DNA from: a virus
Strand: one strand, 5' to 3'
Length of the DNA stretch: 63,873 nucleotides
Virus record (IMG/VR): IMGVR_UViG_3300013006_000032
Coordinates: 1 to 63,873 of that record
Shown here: positions 1-9,670 of the stretch, one piece after another
Position numbering within the stretch: position 1 is the first letter of the stretch
Layout: every line of letters starts with the position of its first letter
Program-made: the position numbers and the translations under genes
Notes under the pieces: model-generated
What the model was told of the DNA's origin: nothing
Database searches by the model: none
Seen by the model: the letters and a program-made list of their open reading frames with translations, nothing else

Positions 1-1042
1 AATCCTTTTCAGGTACCTGCTCATATCTTACATCAATACAATGTTTAAATATTTTAAGGAATGATTTATCATACTCTGCAGGTGTTAATTTATCGTTTGG
101 ATTAGGAGCAAGATTGTTATCTAACGTCCAGCGCTGTACAGCTCTCTTCTTAAAGCTAATACCCGCGTACTTTTCATATTCAGCAACGGTACGTGTTTTT
201 CCAAAGTCATAAACACCGAAGTCCATATCTTTCTTCTCACCATCCATTTCAAATAGTTTTCTATTTCTTTGATGTGATAGCTTATTGAGATCACCCCATT
301 TATGAACATCATCCCAATGCTTAGATCTACCTTTTCTTGTATACTCATGCCACGCAATGACCATATGAGGGTGAAATAAATCATAACCCCACGTATATGA
401 TCTAACAGCAAGGTTTATCTCTTCACCGTGGAAATAATAATACGGGTCATAAGGCACTTCCTTTACCCATTTTCCTAAGGTAAATATAAAGTGTGCGGAT
501 AAGAATCTTGCAGGAATAGGTTCAGTACGCTCTTTAAAGTCATCAATTGAAGCAGGTAAGAAGAATACTGCACCTTCTGGAATAAACCTATCAAAATTCA
601 TCTTCCAGGGAATATCAATACGCTCAGCAGGATCGTTTTCAGGATTGAAGCTAGAAATATAGCCAGTTAACAGAGGCTTCTTATGACCTTTCTTTTGCAA
701 TTGTTTGACCATACCAATACACTTCTCATCCCAATTCTTAACAAAACGATGATGGCTATCTAATTGAAAATAGTATTTTTCATCTTTATAATTCTTTTGT
801 ACAAGATTACGAGCCCAGCAAGTCCCCTTACTTTCATTATATGGGATATCAATTACTCTAAATCTTTTATCTTTTGCAAACTCTTGAAGAGATTCTGTCT
901 CATCTCTTTGCCAGCAGATGCTAAATACTAAATTTTCGGGATGCTTAGCATTGGCAATACAATCTCTTAAGGTTGGCAACAATTGTGGATCTCTGTATGA
1001 AGCGATAGAAATAAATATTTTTTCGTTGGGCTGTTTTTTCAC
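1..1042 (-). CDS. Glycosyltransferase, GlcNAc-transferase-like family (3' end outside window)
   Basis: The frame is open from a GTG at 1042 to the window edge, about 347 codons with no stop seen, so the C-terminus is missing. The N-terminus reads KIFISIASYRDPQLLPTLRD, a GT-A opening typical of the GlcNAc glycosyltransferase family (Pfam Glyco_transf_GlcNAc type). A QLDSHHRF segment at about residues 93-100 supplies the DxH/DxD-like metal and sugar-nucleotide site, and a FHGEE segment lies further on. It probably transfers a sugar to a glycan or protein. It lies directly downstream of the threonine/proline-rich adhesin on the same strand, so glycosylation of that fibre is a reasonable inference, though not shown. 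Host surface glycans are an alternative substrate. The GTG is the only plausible early start. Confidence 0.8.
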   Translation of the reverse strand, partial: MKKQPNEKIFISIASYRDPQLLPTLRDCIANAKHPENLVFSICWQRDETESLQEFAKDKRFRVIDIPYNESKGTCWARNLVQKNYKDEKYYFQLDSHHRFVKNWDEKCIGMVKQLQKKGHKKPLLTGYISSFNPENDPAERIDIPWKMNFDRFIPEGAVFFLPASIDDFKERTEPIPARFLSAHFIFTLGKWVKEVPYDPYYYFHGEEINLAVRSYTWGYDLFHPHMVIAWHEYTRKGRSKHWDDVHKWGDLNKLSHQRNRKLFEMDGEKKDMDFGVYDFGKTRTVAEYEKYAGISFKKRAVQRWTLDNNLAPNPNDKLTPAEYDKSFLKIFKHCIDVRYEQVPEKD

Positions 1043-1084
1043 AAGAATATTTTAATATGAAGTAATATTAAATCAAGACTAGTG

Positions 1085-3049
1085 TTATAGTGTACTACTC
1101 AATGTCATGGTGGGCGTGGGTGTCTGGGTAGGCGTCTGGGTGGGTGATGCACCTGGTGAAAGAGTCACGGTGGGCGTGGGTGTTACAGTGGGTGTTACAG
1201 TGGGTGAAATGGTAATGGATGGTGTTATGGTATTGGTTACAGTGGGTGAAATGGTGATAGATGGTGTAGGTGTCACAGTTTCTGTTACAGTGGGTGTTAC
1301 AGTGGGTGTACGCGTTTGTGTAGGTGTGTTAGTTACCAGCGGTGATAGTGCATGAATTCTTAGTTCTGCTTTATAAAGACTGCCAGTATCAATACCAGCA
1401 AAGTCTTGTATGAATAACTTCCAAGTACCGTTTGCACTTGAAGCAGGTATATAGTTATAAACACTTAGATCGGTGTTGTATGGACCTGCAGGGCAGGGAC
1501 TATTGAATGGGAATGTGATGTCAGATGTATTGGTATTGAATGACCCTGATGAATAACCATCCCATGGCACAGGGTATATGCTATCAAGCACGGTGATTGC
1601 ATTTGTAGCAGCATCAGTTCCAATTCTGCCTGCTATTATAACTGCATCATTTGAAGGTGATACAAGCAACATGGCTACGTCAGAAGGTGCAGTATGTGAG
1701 TAACCGGATAGCTTGATAGATACCCTTGTAGTAAAGTTAGTAATACCGCTAACAGTGAATGTCATTGGATATGGTGAAGCAGGCAAACCGTCTGGTATTA
1801 CAGTATTAACATTATTGGATGGGAACATTATAAAATCAGGCCACGGTGTAGTGGTAGGCGTCTTAGTTATTGTAGGTGTCATTGACGGTGTTCTGGTTGT
1901 CGTAAGTGTAACAGTTGGTGAAATAGTAATAGAAGGTGTATTTGTAGGTGTTATAGTAGGTGTAGGTGTAAGTGTAGTTGTGGGTGATCTAGTTGGCGTT
2001 CTTGTCGGTGTTCTGGTTATTGTAGGTGTTCTTGTAGGTGTATCGGTTACCGTCGGGGTCAAAGTAGGTGTTTCAGTGAGTGTAGGCGTTAGCGTAGGCG
2101 TCTCGGTAAATGTCGGTGTAAATGTCGGCGTCTGTGTCAATGTTGGTGTGACAGACTTTGTTGGAGTTAATGTTGGTGTAATAGACTTTGTCGGTGTAAT
2201 CGATGGTGTAATAGTTTTCGTCGGTGTAATGGTTGGTGTAATGGATATTGAAGGTGTAATAGTTGGTGTAATTGTTTTGGTAGGAGTAATAGTCGGTGTA
2301 ACTGTTTTAGTAGGTGTTACAGTCGGTGTAACGGTCATTGTAGGTGTAATTGACGGTGAGATGGTAGGTGTCTGAAAGAATCCACTTTCATTAATATTTT
2401 TAACAGAAAAGCTTGTTGAATCTATACCATTACTAAAAGCTAAAACAGGAAATACTGTATCTGGGAGCGAATAATTTAATTCTTGGGTTACTACATTTTT
2501 ATAAATTCCACCTTTACTCTTATGATCAATAATTAATAATTTACCGAGATTACTAATACGCACTCTAAAACTATTATAAGGTGTAGCTGTTGTAGATTGG
2601 GTGTAGAGTGTAATGTTTTTAGTATCTAAATTCGTTTTAGATAGAAGAGAGAAATTTTGTTCATACCCGGCGCGAATTGAGAGGCTATTGGGAACGGGAT
2701 CAGCACTACCATCTAGTCCCAGAATATCAGTACCAAAGTAACCTGTAATATCAAAACCAATAGCTGCTGCAGCATTACGAACACCGCTAAATGTAATACT
2801 ATATGTACCTACCCCGCTTGCTGTAAGAGCGGTACCGCTTGTAACACCTAACCCCGGTCCCGGGCTAGCTCCTGAAATATATTTATCAGCTTCATCGCTA
2901 TCGACAAAAAATAGACTAAATCCTTCCGAGCCGTTGGCGTTGATGCCATAACACGAGTAGTCAAACGAAACTATTACATCTGTCACAGTGCTTATAAATT
3001 TTTTATTATATACAAGCGCAGTCTTATTTGCATCTGTTAATGTATACAT
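1085..3049 (-). CDS. Adhesin/fibre-like protein with Thr-Pro repeats and a P-domain
   Basis: From the ATG at 3049 the product is 654 aa. Residues about 1-225 are a beta-rich, legume-lectin-like region. Residues about 227-402 are Thr-Pro repeats with a 10-residue period (TPTxTPTKTx type). Residues about 403-569 resemble the proprotein-convertase P-domain, with PSDVAMLLVSPSND and GTWKLFIQD segments. A second Thr-Pro tract runs to the C-terminus. This looks like an extracellular binding protein: two globular heads on extended stalks that may be O-glycosylated. An in-frame TTG at 3079 would extend it into the upstream gene, but the ATG lies 4 nt past that gene's stop and is preferred. It sits at the distal end of the baseplate operon next to a glycosyltransferase, so a receptor-binding or fibre role is inferred. 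Confidence 0.75.
   Translation of the reverse strand: MYTLTDANKTALVYNKKFISTVTDVIVSFDYSCYGINANGSEGFSLFFVDSDEADKYISGASPGPGLGVTSGTALTASGVGTYSITFSGVRNAAAAIGFDITGYFGTDILGLDGSADPVPNSLSIRAGYEQNFSLLSKTNLDTKNITLYTQSTTATPYNSFRVRISNLGKLLIIDHKSKGGIYKNVVTQELNYSLPDTVFPVLAFSNGIDSTSFSVKNINESGFFQTPTISPSITPTMTVTPTVTPTKTVTPTITPTKTITPTITPSISITPTITPTKTITPSITPTKSITPTLTPTKSVTPTLTQTPTFTPTFTETPTLTPTLTETPTLTPTVTDTPTRTPTITRTPTRTPTRSPTTTLTPTPTITPTNTPSITISPTVTLTTTRTPSMTPTITKTPTTTPWPDFIMFPSNNVNTVIPDGLPASPYPMTFTVSGITNFTTRVSIKLSGYSHTAPSDVAMLLVSPSNDAVIIAGRIGTDAATNAITVLDSIYPVPWDGYSSGSFNTNTSDITFPFNSPCPAGPYNTDLSVYNYIPASSANGTWKLFIQDFAGIDTGSLYKAELRIHALSPLVTNTPTQTRTPTVTPTVTETVTPTPSITISPTVTNTITPSITISPTVTPTVTPTPTVTLSPGASPTQTPTQTPTPTMTLSSTL
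1970..2359 (-). repeat. 30-bp tandem coding repeat (10-residue Thr-Pro units)
   Basis: About a dozen degenerate 30-nt units encode 10-residue blocks of the form TPTxTPTKTx, drifting to TPTxTETPTL and TPTxTRTPTR towards the C-terminal side. The period holds through the block, which suggests unit duplication. The plus strand shows the mirror GTV/GVI-rich pattern, which creates false open frames. Confidence 0.8.
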
Positions 3050-3053
3050 ATGT

Positions 3054-6000
3054 TTACTCGAATGTAAAGGCTCCGTCAATAATAGATCCTGGTCCTGATC
3101 CTACTACTGTATATGTTGTGTAAGAAGAAGAAAGGGCTCCAGCGAAATTAAGTGTATCTGTCTCAGGCATAAGTTTAAATAAGGTATTTGTTATATTAGT
3201 TATAACTCCATTCACATATTTAAAGAACGTCTTAATAATATAAAAGGTGTTTGATAGATCTTTGCCTAAATAGGTAATACTATACGTGCCGGTATCACTA
3301 TCGTATGCAAATAAAGGCTTCTCTATCTCAATAATATTAATATTAAGCCCGGTACCAGAGAGTGAAAATTGTTTTAATTCATCAAATGTTAGCAACGGTT
3401 GTTCAATTACAGGAAATAGCCTGTTGAACTCTAGAGTGCCAAGATTTAAGGAATATATCTCTGGATAGACTATTTTATTATTGGTAGCGCTTAGTTGAGG
3501 ATACAGAACAGTTCTACATAAGAAAAGAATATTTTCTGTTTCATTAAACCAAACAGTAGAGAGCTTTTCAAGGTCTTTATTATCACCTCTTTTGAAAAAT
3601 AAATCATTTTTGGTTGTATTAATAATTGTATTTGTCTCGTAATCGAATTTAATTTTATCAAATACTATATAATTTTCTGTTTCAAATTGAATTGTATCGT
3701 AGTATATATCGAAGTTAATAAGATTATTAACGATTTCATTGTTTATTTCAGTATTATATTTGATTAAAAGACCGCTAAGTGCAGCTGAACCGGGTAATAT
3801 TATAGTAGAATTAGAATTTCTATAATAAAGCGCACCATAATCGAGATATTTCGTCTGATACATTGTACGTTTAATATCTAACCCAGATATACCTTCAATT
3901 ACTTTCGTATTTCTAAGAGGAATATGATAATTCAAATAATTACTTGGCTCAGTATACGAAACAACAAAATCAAGCGCATCACCGCAAGGAGATGCACTAT
4001 TATACACAAAAATACTTCCATTAACATCAGTAATAGCAGATAAAGGCGGGATGAATAAGAATTCTGCAGGATTAACGAAGTTAGGTATAAAATTTGGCTC
4101 TAGCGGAGTACTCCCACCATCGATAAGTTCCATATAATATACATTAGCGTTTTGCGGATTAAAGGTAGGTTCATCAGATGGGTAATCAGGTAGTAGCCCT
4201 GAGGAAGGCGATACAAATGTAACGCCGTCCATTACGCTACAAAGAAAAACAACATCTATTTTTGATGGGCAAAACGTTTCTAATTGATATCTATAAGATA
4301 CAAGTGGAAGTACAGTGCCAGTAAGCGCAAACATAGGAGCACCATTATCATAAAACGATGCAGAAAGCGGTGTAGGGGTAAAAATGTTAGGTCCGGGGAG
4401 ATAAAATCCGGTACCGGGTGGTATATTTGTAGTTGTTTTTAATATAATACCAGAATAATTTTTTTCTTCATCAACTTCTTTGTAATTGAAATTATATCCT
4501 GAGATAGGATCAAAAAACACATAGCCATCAACCGTTAAGCAATATATTAACTTAGCGTTAGTGTTGTTTACTTTATTATTCGATGCTATTTTTATCGGGT
4601 GTACATCTTTGTATAAGCTAAATTCATTACCGTAGATGTCGTTTTTGTACTGCACAACAGTCTTACCAAGAGATACTAGCTTTTCAATTCTATTATCGAG
4701 AGGAAATTCGTTTTGCGGTACAACAGGGTATATATCTTTATTAGCCCAAATGCTCTTTAAATCGCCTTTAAAAAATTCTTGAGGATCTGTATACTTAGCA
4801 ATACCTTGTAGGCTTGTATCAAGGGTTTGCTCTCTACTTTGATAACTTCTAAACGTTTGATAATACGAATTAGTTTCAGAGTCACCAAATCTAAATTGAT
4901 TAGAAAAATCGATTTTATTAAAATATGATAATTCTGTAAAAGATAAAGGATTTAAGAACTCCTCCTCTGTCAACCCAGAGATGTTACCAAATTTATTAGG
5001 ATCGGGAAAAATATATAAGGTATTAGCGCTAAGGGCATCAGGGTTGACTTCAAAATTTAATCCGAAATTATGAAAATTTGAAAGACCTATTTTATCTGGT
5101 TTAAAGAAGAGTCCGATTTCTTTAGCAGTTTTTATAAAGGTTGTATCTGCTATAGCTGCTACTGCGGGATATCTTTTGTTTAAGTAGTTAGCAAATTCAT
5201 TTTCAGCAGAAAATAAAATACCTGAAATATAATTAGTAGATGTACTGTTTGTAGATATGTAATAAAAATCTGTACCAATATATTTCTTAATACCAGTTTG
5301 TGTTAAATTAAGATTTAAATTATCTAATTGTTGCGTATTTATCGTATTGATAAAATCAGCATCTTTTAGGTACTGTAACTGAGTTGCATCAACTTGTGGT
5401 GTTATATTAAAATTATTTGTACCTAGCTCGGTAAGAAAAAACGGATATGATGTTATGGCGTCAACAATTGAATAGTTAAAGTCTAAAAATAAATTAGGAT
5501 CGATATCGTATTGATTAAGAGAAAAATAATCTTTACGCTTATTTGTTGCGCTATATGCTGATGCAGGCATAGTAGGACTGACATCTAAATAGCTTGTATA
5601 TGTATCGTATAAATCCTCTACGTCGATAACCATATTATCGCGTATTGATGATAGGGTTATTGCGAGAGATCTGGTGAGGTCGGTTAAATCTTCTGTCTCT
5701 AAAGACTTAGAAATTTCGTTATAAATTAATTTTTCAACACCTAAATTAGATCCTTTAAGATTGTATCTAAGACTGCCTGTTTTAATATCATCTCTTAAAG
5801 TGCTATAATATAAGCAGATTTCTTTAATCTTTTGTGCAAAAAAAGGCACAGCTATAGCTAAATCTCTATTATTATTAAAATCTATATTTTTTAAAAAGCG
5901 CTTTTCATCTGATGATGTGAAGGAAAGAACAATTTCATTAATAAGAGTTGTATATAGCGATTTCGTAATATCAATGCGGCTTGTTTTGACTGTATTTTTA

Positions 6001-6194
6001 ACTTCATACCAATTATTAAGGTATGATTGATAGCGAAGTAAAAAGTCGTTAGCGTTAGTATAAAGCGAATTATTATACTGTAACCAAGCTTGAAATGTTA
6101 AAGGCTCGTTACTATCGATAGGGTTATCTGGCTTTATTAACGAAGTAATTGATGCTGAAAGCCGTTCATCTATAAATCTGCTTGAATCTAACAT
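3054..6194 (-). CDS. Large virion structural protein, probably baseplate-associated
   Basis: A protein of 1046 aa with no domain I can name. The N-terminal third is helical and charged. The rest is rich in Asn, Tyr, Ser and Leu with short beta-like stretches and no signal peptide or membrane segment, a composition typical of phage tail and baseplate proteins. The start is fixed by an ATG preceded by TAAATA with exactly 5 nt between, and there is no Shine-Dalgarno. It follows the PKD/propeller protein by 8 nt and ends 4 nt before the adhesin start, all downstream of gp25 and gp6. By position it corresponds to the T4 gp7-gp12 wedge and fibre region. A specific T4 equivalent cannot be assigned. 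Confidence 0.6.
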   Translation of the reverse strand: MLDSSRFIDERLSASITSLIKPDNPIDSNEPLTFQAWLQYNNSLYTNANDFLLRYQSYLNNWYEVKNTVKTSRIDITKSLYTTLINEIVLSFTSSDEKRFLKNIDFNNNRDLAIAVPFFAQKIKEICLYYSTLRDDIKTGSLRYNLKGSNLGVEKLIYNEISKSLETEDLTDLTRSLAITLSSIRDNMVIDVEDLYDTYTSYLDVSPTMPASAYSATNKRKDYFSLNQYDIDPNLFLDFNYSIVDAITSYPFFLTELGTNNFNITPQVDATQLQYLKDADFINTINTQQLDNLNLNLTQTGIKKYIGTDFYYISTNSTSTNYISGILFSAENEFANYLNKRYPAVAAIADTTFIKTAKEIGLFFKPDKIGLSNFHNFGLNFEVNPDALSANTLYIFPDPNKFGNISGLTEEEFLNPLSFTELSYFNKIDFSNQFRFGDSETNSYYQTFRSYQSREQTLDTSLQGIAKYTDPQEFFKGDLKSIWANKDIYPVVPQNEFPLDNRIEKLVSLGKTVVQYKNDIYGNEFSLYKDVHPIKIASNNKVNNTNAKLIYCLTVDGYVFFDPISGYNFNYKEVDEEKNYSGIILKTTTNIPPGTGFYLPGPNIFTPTPLSASFYDNGAPMFALTGTVLPLVSYRYQLETFCPSKIDVVFLCSVMDGVTFVSPSSGLLPDYPSDEPTFNPQNANVYYMELIDGGSTPLEPNFIPNFVNPAEFLFIPPLSAITDVNGSIFVYNSASPCGDALDFVVSYTEPSNYLNYHIPLRNTKVIEGISGLDIKRTMYQTKYLDYGALYYRNSNSTIILPGSAALSGLLIKYNTEINNEIVNNLINFDIYYDTIQFETENYIVFDKIKFDYETNTIINTTKNDLFFKRGDNKDLEKLSTVWFNETENILFLCRTVLYPQLSATNNKIVYPEIYSLNLGTLEFNRLFPVIEQPLLTFDELKQFSLSGTGLNINIIEIEKPLFAYDSDTGTYSITYLGKDLSNTFYIIKTFFKYVNGVITNITNTLFKLMPETDTLNFAGALSSSYTTYTVVGSGPGSIIDGAFTFE

Positions 6195-6199
6195 TTAAA

Positions 6200-6205
6200 T
6201 ATTTA
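6200..6205 (-). promoter_or_regulatory. TAAATA late-type box, 5 nt before ATG (6194)
   Basis: ATTAAATA on the minus strand, overlapping the preceding stop codon region. Serves the 1046-aa structural gene. Confidence 0.6.
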
Positions 6206-9200
6206 ATTGTTATATACTATGTCGCTACCACTTAAAAACAGTCTAAGTCCTTTAGTAAGCTCATAGCTTAATAGATTTTGCATTATACCGCTGTCTTTAC
6301 TCCATTCATTAAAAGAACTACTAGTAAACTGTAGAGTAGTTTGTGGGTTGTCCCAGTCTATAATATTATTATAATACGAACCTTCAAATACCGGTATATA
6401 ATTAAAAAACCTATAATAATCAGATATCATTATACCGGAAACGCCTCGAGGCGCGATTAACCCCCAACCCCAGTCGTAATTATACCCCGATAGGCTTATT
6501 GGATCGTTTAATTCATAGCCATTAATTGCAACATTGTTTATTAGTGTATAATTTCCGGAGAATATTTCGTAAGCTATAACAGGCTCTCCGCAGAAAATAA
6601 TACTTGAAAGAATTGATAGCTGGGTACCTAAATTGTTAGGAGCGCTGTTGTATATACCAGATCCTGGTTTATAAAAATTTTGCTGAAATTTATTTCTCTC
6701 TCCCCAAAGGTTTTTATGTTTAATTGATAGTATGTCAACTAATCGTCTTAATTGTGGTGGAAAGGGGTAATTATATTGCTCAAATTGAATCGATAACTCT
6801 CTGCAAAAAGAAATAACTTGATTAAGATTAGCTTTATCTACATCTGTTGTATTAGAAACATAATTAGCTATTTTTTCATAGATCGTTCTTCCCAATTCGT
6901 AAGGCTGTGCAGAAGCGCCTCCAACTATAGTACCGAGAAAATCGTTAAAAAAGATATTTTTATCTTCTAAGCTTTCAGTGAAGATAAGCGATTTATAAAA
7001 AGCAGCAGCATCAAAATCTTCGTTAATTTTGTATAAGTTATACTGACCGTTGGTTGGAAGTATGTTAAACATATTTGACTGCCCTGTAATAGTTCTAAAA
7101 GCAGTTGTCTGTATCATATACTTGTTAATCCATCTACTTCCTAGCCAATCACCATATGCTTGAAATGACTGCTCTTCAAAAGCAGAGACAGGATTCTGCT
7201 CACTATTAGGAGGGAATGTTAAGTCGACATTAGGATATTCATTCACCCCCGATACTGGTTCTGCTAGTGAATCAACAAAATACATTTTACCGGTGGTGTT
7301 ATTAATTACCCAAATATATGATGCGGTATCAGAAGCGATACCACCTATGCTATTGTAATAGTTTGTAATATTGCCTGATCCTGCAATATAATTTGTACGA
7401 TTGCCGTCACCTGCATCTACTCTCGTAAGAGTGTCTCTGTCCTGCACTACCCAAGCATTTTGATATCCATCAACAGTAATATCACCTATAAAATTGAACC
7501 CTGTTAAAGGATACCCTGATGTGAGTTTACCAAGAGAAGAGAATTTAAACAAATAATCATTTTTACCGGTAAGACCTGTAATATTATTGTTGTTATAATT
7601 ATATGCGGTAACCCAAACATTTTTATTTCGATCAATACATATAGCTGCGGGTGTTATAAGGCTAGGAAACGGAATAACAGTTAAGAGAGTACCGTATGTA
7701 TCATATTTTACAATAAAATTAGATACAGGGTGGGTATATGATACCCAGATATTATCATCTCTATCTGTATCAATACAAGAAGGTAGAAATAAATTTTCAC
7801 CAGCAAACCCACTTAGCGACTTAATATTATAATCTCCGCTCAAATAATAAACAAAATTTGTACCAGTAGGGTAAGCTACAGACTTTATATATCCGCCTGA
7901 TGCATCAACTTTAATACATGAAACAGAATCAAATAAGGCTATCCAAATATCGCTTTTGCTATCCATAGCAATACTTCCTGGCGCGGCGCTTGAGAGCACC
8001 GGTGAAAGTAGATTAGTATATGCTAATTCACCGGGCGCAGATAGATATGGAAAATTAGAAAAATTAAATGAGGATAATGTATTACCACTAGCATCAAATT
8101 TAAATAATTTATCACTTGTACCGTCTGCAAACCAGGTGCAGAAATCTAACCCCGGACCATTACCCGATGGTGCAACTTGAATAGCGTATACGTTTCTATC
8201 ATTATTAGAATTAAAATAATCTCCTCTAGCAGAAATAGTAGTTGTTAAATACCCCGGGCACATACTATATATCTGTTGTCTAAAGAATCTTAATAGCATG
8301 TTAAATTGTGGGACTGCTACCCAGCCAATAAGAGAATCTTTTGGAAAATTAAGCGGATCCTGGATACTTACACTTGCAGTTAGTATGCAATTATTAGTAG
8401 CATACGGAACGGTAAAGTATCCCTTATAAAATGCGCCTATAGACTGAGGAATATCTGGTAAAAAGTCTTCGTAAAATTTTATATCCTCTAGAGGAATATA
8501 CCTACCGGTGAGAGTATCTTGTATTAGGCCAAAAGTTACATTAAAAGCGGTTAATGTAGATAGATTTGAATATATAGTAGAAGAAGATAGGGGTGGATAT
8601 GTTTTTGTAGTAAAATTATCAATATCTTTCATTCTAATAACAAAAGGTATTTCGGTATTTTCCCAGCTTATCTCAGGTATATCGAATTTAGTACTCGAAA
8701 GGGTACCTTCTCCTACAATACCGGTTGTAGAAATAGATAGTTTCTCTGCAGGGTTATGTCTAACTTTAATTATCGGTAATACTGCAGGTTTAATATTTTG
8801 AAACCCGTAAGGTGGATACGATATATACTCAAAACTATTATTAGCTATTGAATAGCTATCATTAAATTTAGAATTATCGAGCGTAGCAAAAACAAAAATC
8901 GGGGGTTCGCGAGTAGTATAATTTTTAGTAGTATCGTCGACATAATAAAAGCTACATGTTCCAGTAGTGCCTGCAAAGACACTGCCTTGATCATTTTTAC
9001 CACAAATACTAAGTTCGCCATTATTAACACGTGCATATACTTCAACGGTAGATGTTTGTATTTTATCAATTAATGTATATTCTTGATAATTTCCCAACTG
9101 CGATTGCTTATAGAATCTACTTAGTGCACGCAGATGTGACCATTTGTCATTGAAGAAGCTGGCTTGATCTTGATATTCACCTAATGCGCCTGAAGCGTAT

Positions 9201-9670
9201 AGGTTAATCGTATATCCAGTAGCACTAAGAGCGTTATATGATTGCCAGCTCGACTGCCTATTCAGTATTATCGGGTCTAAAATCTTACTTGCAGGCACAT
9301 CGTATATAAATTTTATATAATCTTGAAACAATATTTGATCAGCAACAAAATTATGTATATAGACTGTAGGGCGGTATGAACTATCAAATGCATTACCAAA
9401 TCTATCATAAACTGTAAGTCTTACTGGGTATGAACCGGGTGATTTGTAGTGATGTATAGCAGTAAGTTCACTTGAAAATGTACCGTCACCAAAATCCCAG
9501 CGTACGAGCTTATTTGATAAATTACTTGTAGATGTCAATTCAGGTGAAGTTGTAAGATCGGGATAGAACGTGAGTGGTGTATTGCTTAAAGTATAGGATG
9601 ATAGAGCAAAGCGTCCAGTATAATCTCTTACGTTGATAAATACGTAAGTATAGTTTACAAAGTTAGCCAT
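6203..9670 (-). CDS. Giant baseplate/fibre protein with PKD and beta-propeller domains
   Basis: A protein of 1155 aa. A PKD fold is visible at residues about 40-110 (WDFGDGT at 58-64, then HHYKSPGSYPVRLTVYD). Residues about 495-800 carry five or six NHL/SMP-30-like propeller blades with repeated DIWIA, NIWVS, NVWVT, NAWVV and YIWVI strands, each following an Asp-rich turn. The C-terminal 350 residues are helical, include DILSIKHKNLWGERNKFQQ, and probably anchor the protein in the baseplate. The start ATG overlaps the gp6 stop (TAATG). PKD and propeller modules usually bind glycans or proteins, so this is a candidate wedge-plus-receptor-binding protein at the T4 gp7 position. The domain assignments are by motif; the role is inferred. 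Confidence 0.7.
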   Translation of the reverse strand: MANFVNYTYVFINVRDYTGRFALSSYTLSNTPLTFYPDLTTSPELTSTSNLSNKLVRWDFGDGTFSSELTAIHHYKSPGSYPVRLTVYDRFGNAFDSSYRPTVYIHNFVADQILFQDYIKFIYDVPASKILDPIILNRQSSWQSYNALSATGYTINLYASGALGEYQDQASFFNDKWSHLRALSRFYKQSQLGNYQEYTLIDKIQTSTVEVYARVNNGELSICGKNDQGSVFAGTTGTCSFYYVDDTTKNYTTREPPIFVFATLDNSKFNDSYSIANNSFEYISYPPYGFQNIKPAVLPIIKVRHNPAEKLSISTTGIVGEGTLSSTKFDIPEISWENTEIPFVIRMKDIDNFTTKTYPPLSSSTIYSNLSTLTAFNVTFGLIQDTLTGRYIPLEDIKFYEDFLPDIPQSIGAFYKGYFTVPYATNNCILTASVSIQDPLNFPKDSLIGWVAVPQFNMLLRFFRQQIYSMCPGYLTTTISARGDYFNSNNDRNVYAIQVAPSGNGPGLDFCTWFADGTSDKLFKFDASGNTLSSFNFSNFPYLSAPGELAYTNLLSPVLSSAAPGSIAMDSKSDIWIALFDSVSCIKVDASGGYIKSVAYPTGTNFVYYLSGDYNIKSLSGFAGENLFLPSCIDTDRDDNIWVSYTHPVSNFIVKYDTYGTLLTVIPFPSLITPAAICIDRNKNVWVTAYNYNNNNITGLTGKNDYLFKFSSLGKLTSGYPLTGFNFIGDITVDGYQNAWVVQDRDTLTRVDAGDGNRTNYIAGSGNITNYYNSIGGIASDTASYIWVINNTTGKMYFVDSLAEPVSGVNEYPNVDLTFPPNSEQNPVSAFEEQSFQAYGDWLGSRWINKYMIQTTAFRTITGQSNMFNILPTNGQYNLYKINEDFDAAAFYKSLIFTESLEDKNIFFNDFLGTIVGGASAQPYELGRTIYEKIANYVSNTTDVDKANLNQVISFCRELSIQFEQYNYPFPPQLRRLVDILSIKHKNLWGERNKFQQNFYKPGSGIYNSAPNNLGTQLSILSSIIFCGEPVIAYEIFSGNYTLINNVAINGYELNDPISLSGYNYDWGWGLIAPRGVSGIMISDYYRFFNYIPVFEGSYYNNIIDWDNPQTTLQFTSSSFNEWSKDSGIMQNLLSYELTKGLRLFLSGSDIVYNN

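Noticed and set aside
1970-2359. Regular 30-bp repeats as a CRISPR array
   Set aside because: Units are degenerate, contiguous without spacers and in frame as protein repeats.
1107-2375. Long Val/Gly-rich open frames on the plus strand over the adhesin
   Set aside because: They are the mirror of the Thr-Pro codon repeats; no start signal and composition set by the other strand.
3050-3079. TTG start extending the adhesin into the upstream gene
   Set aside because: An ATG lies 4 nt after the upstream stop, and the extra 10 residues only read the other gene's 3' end.
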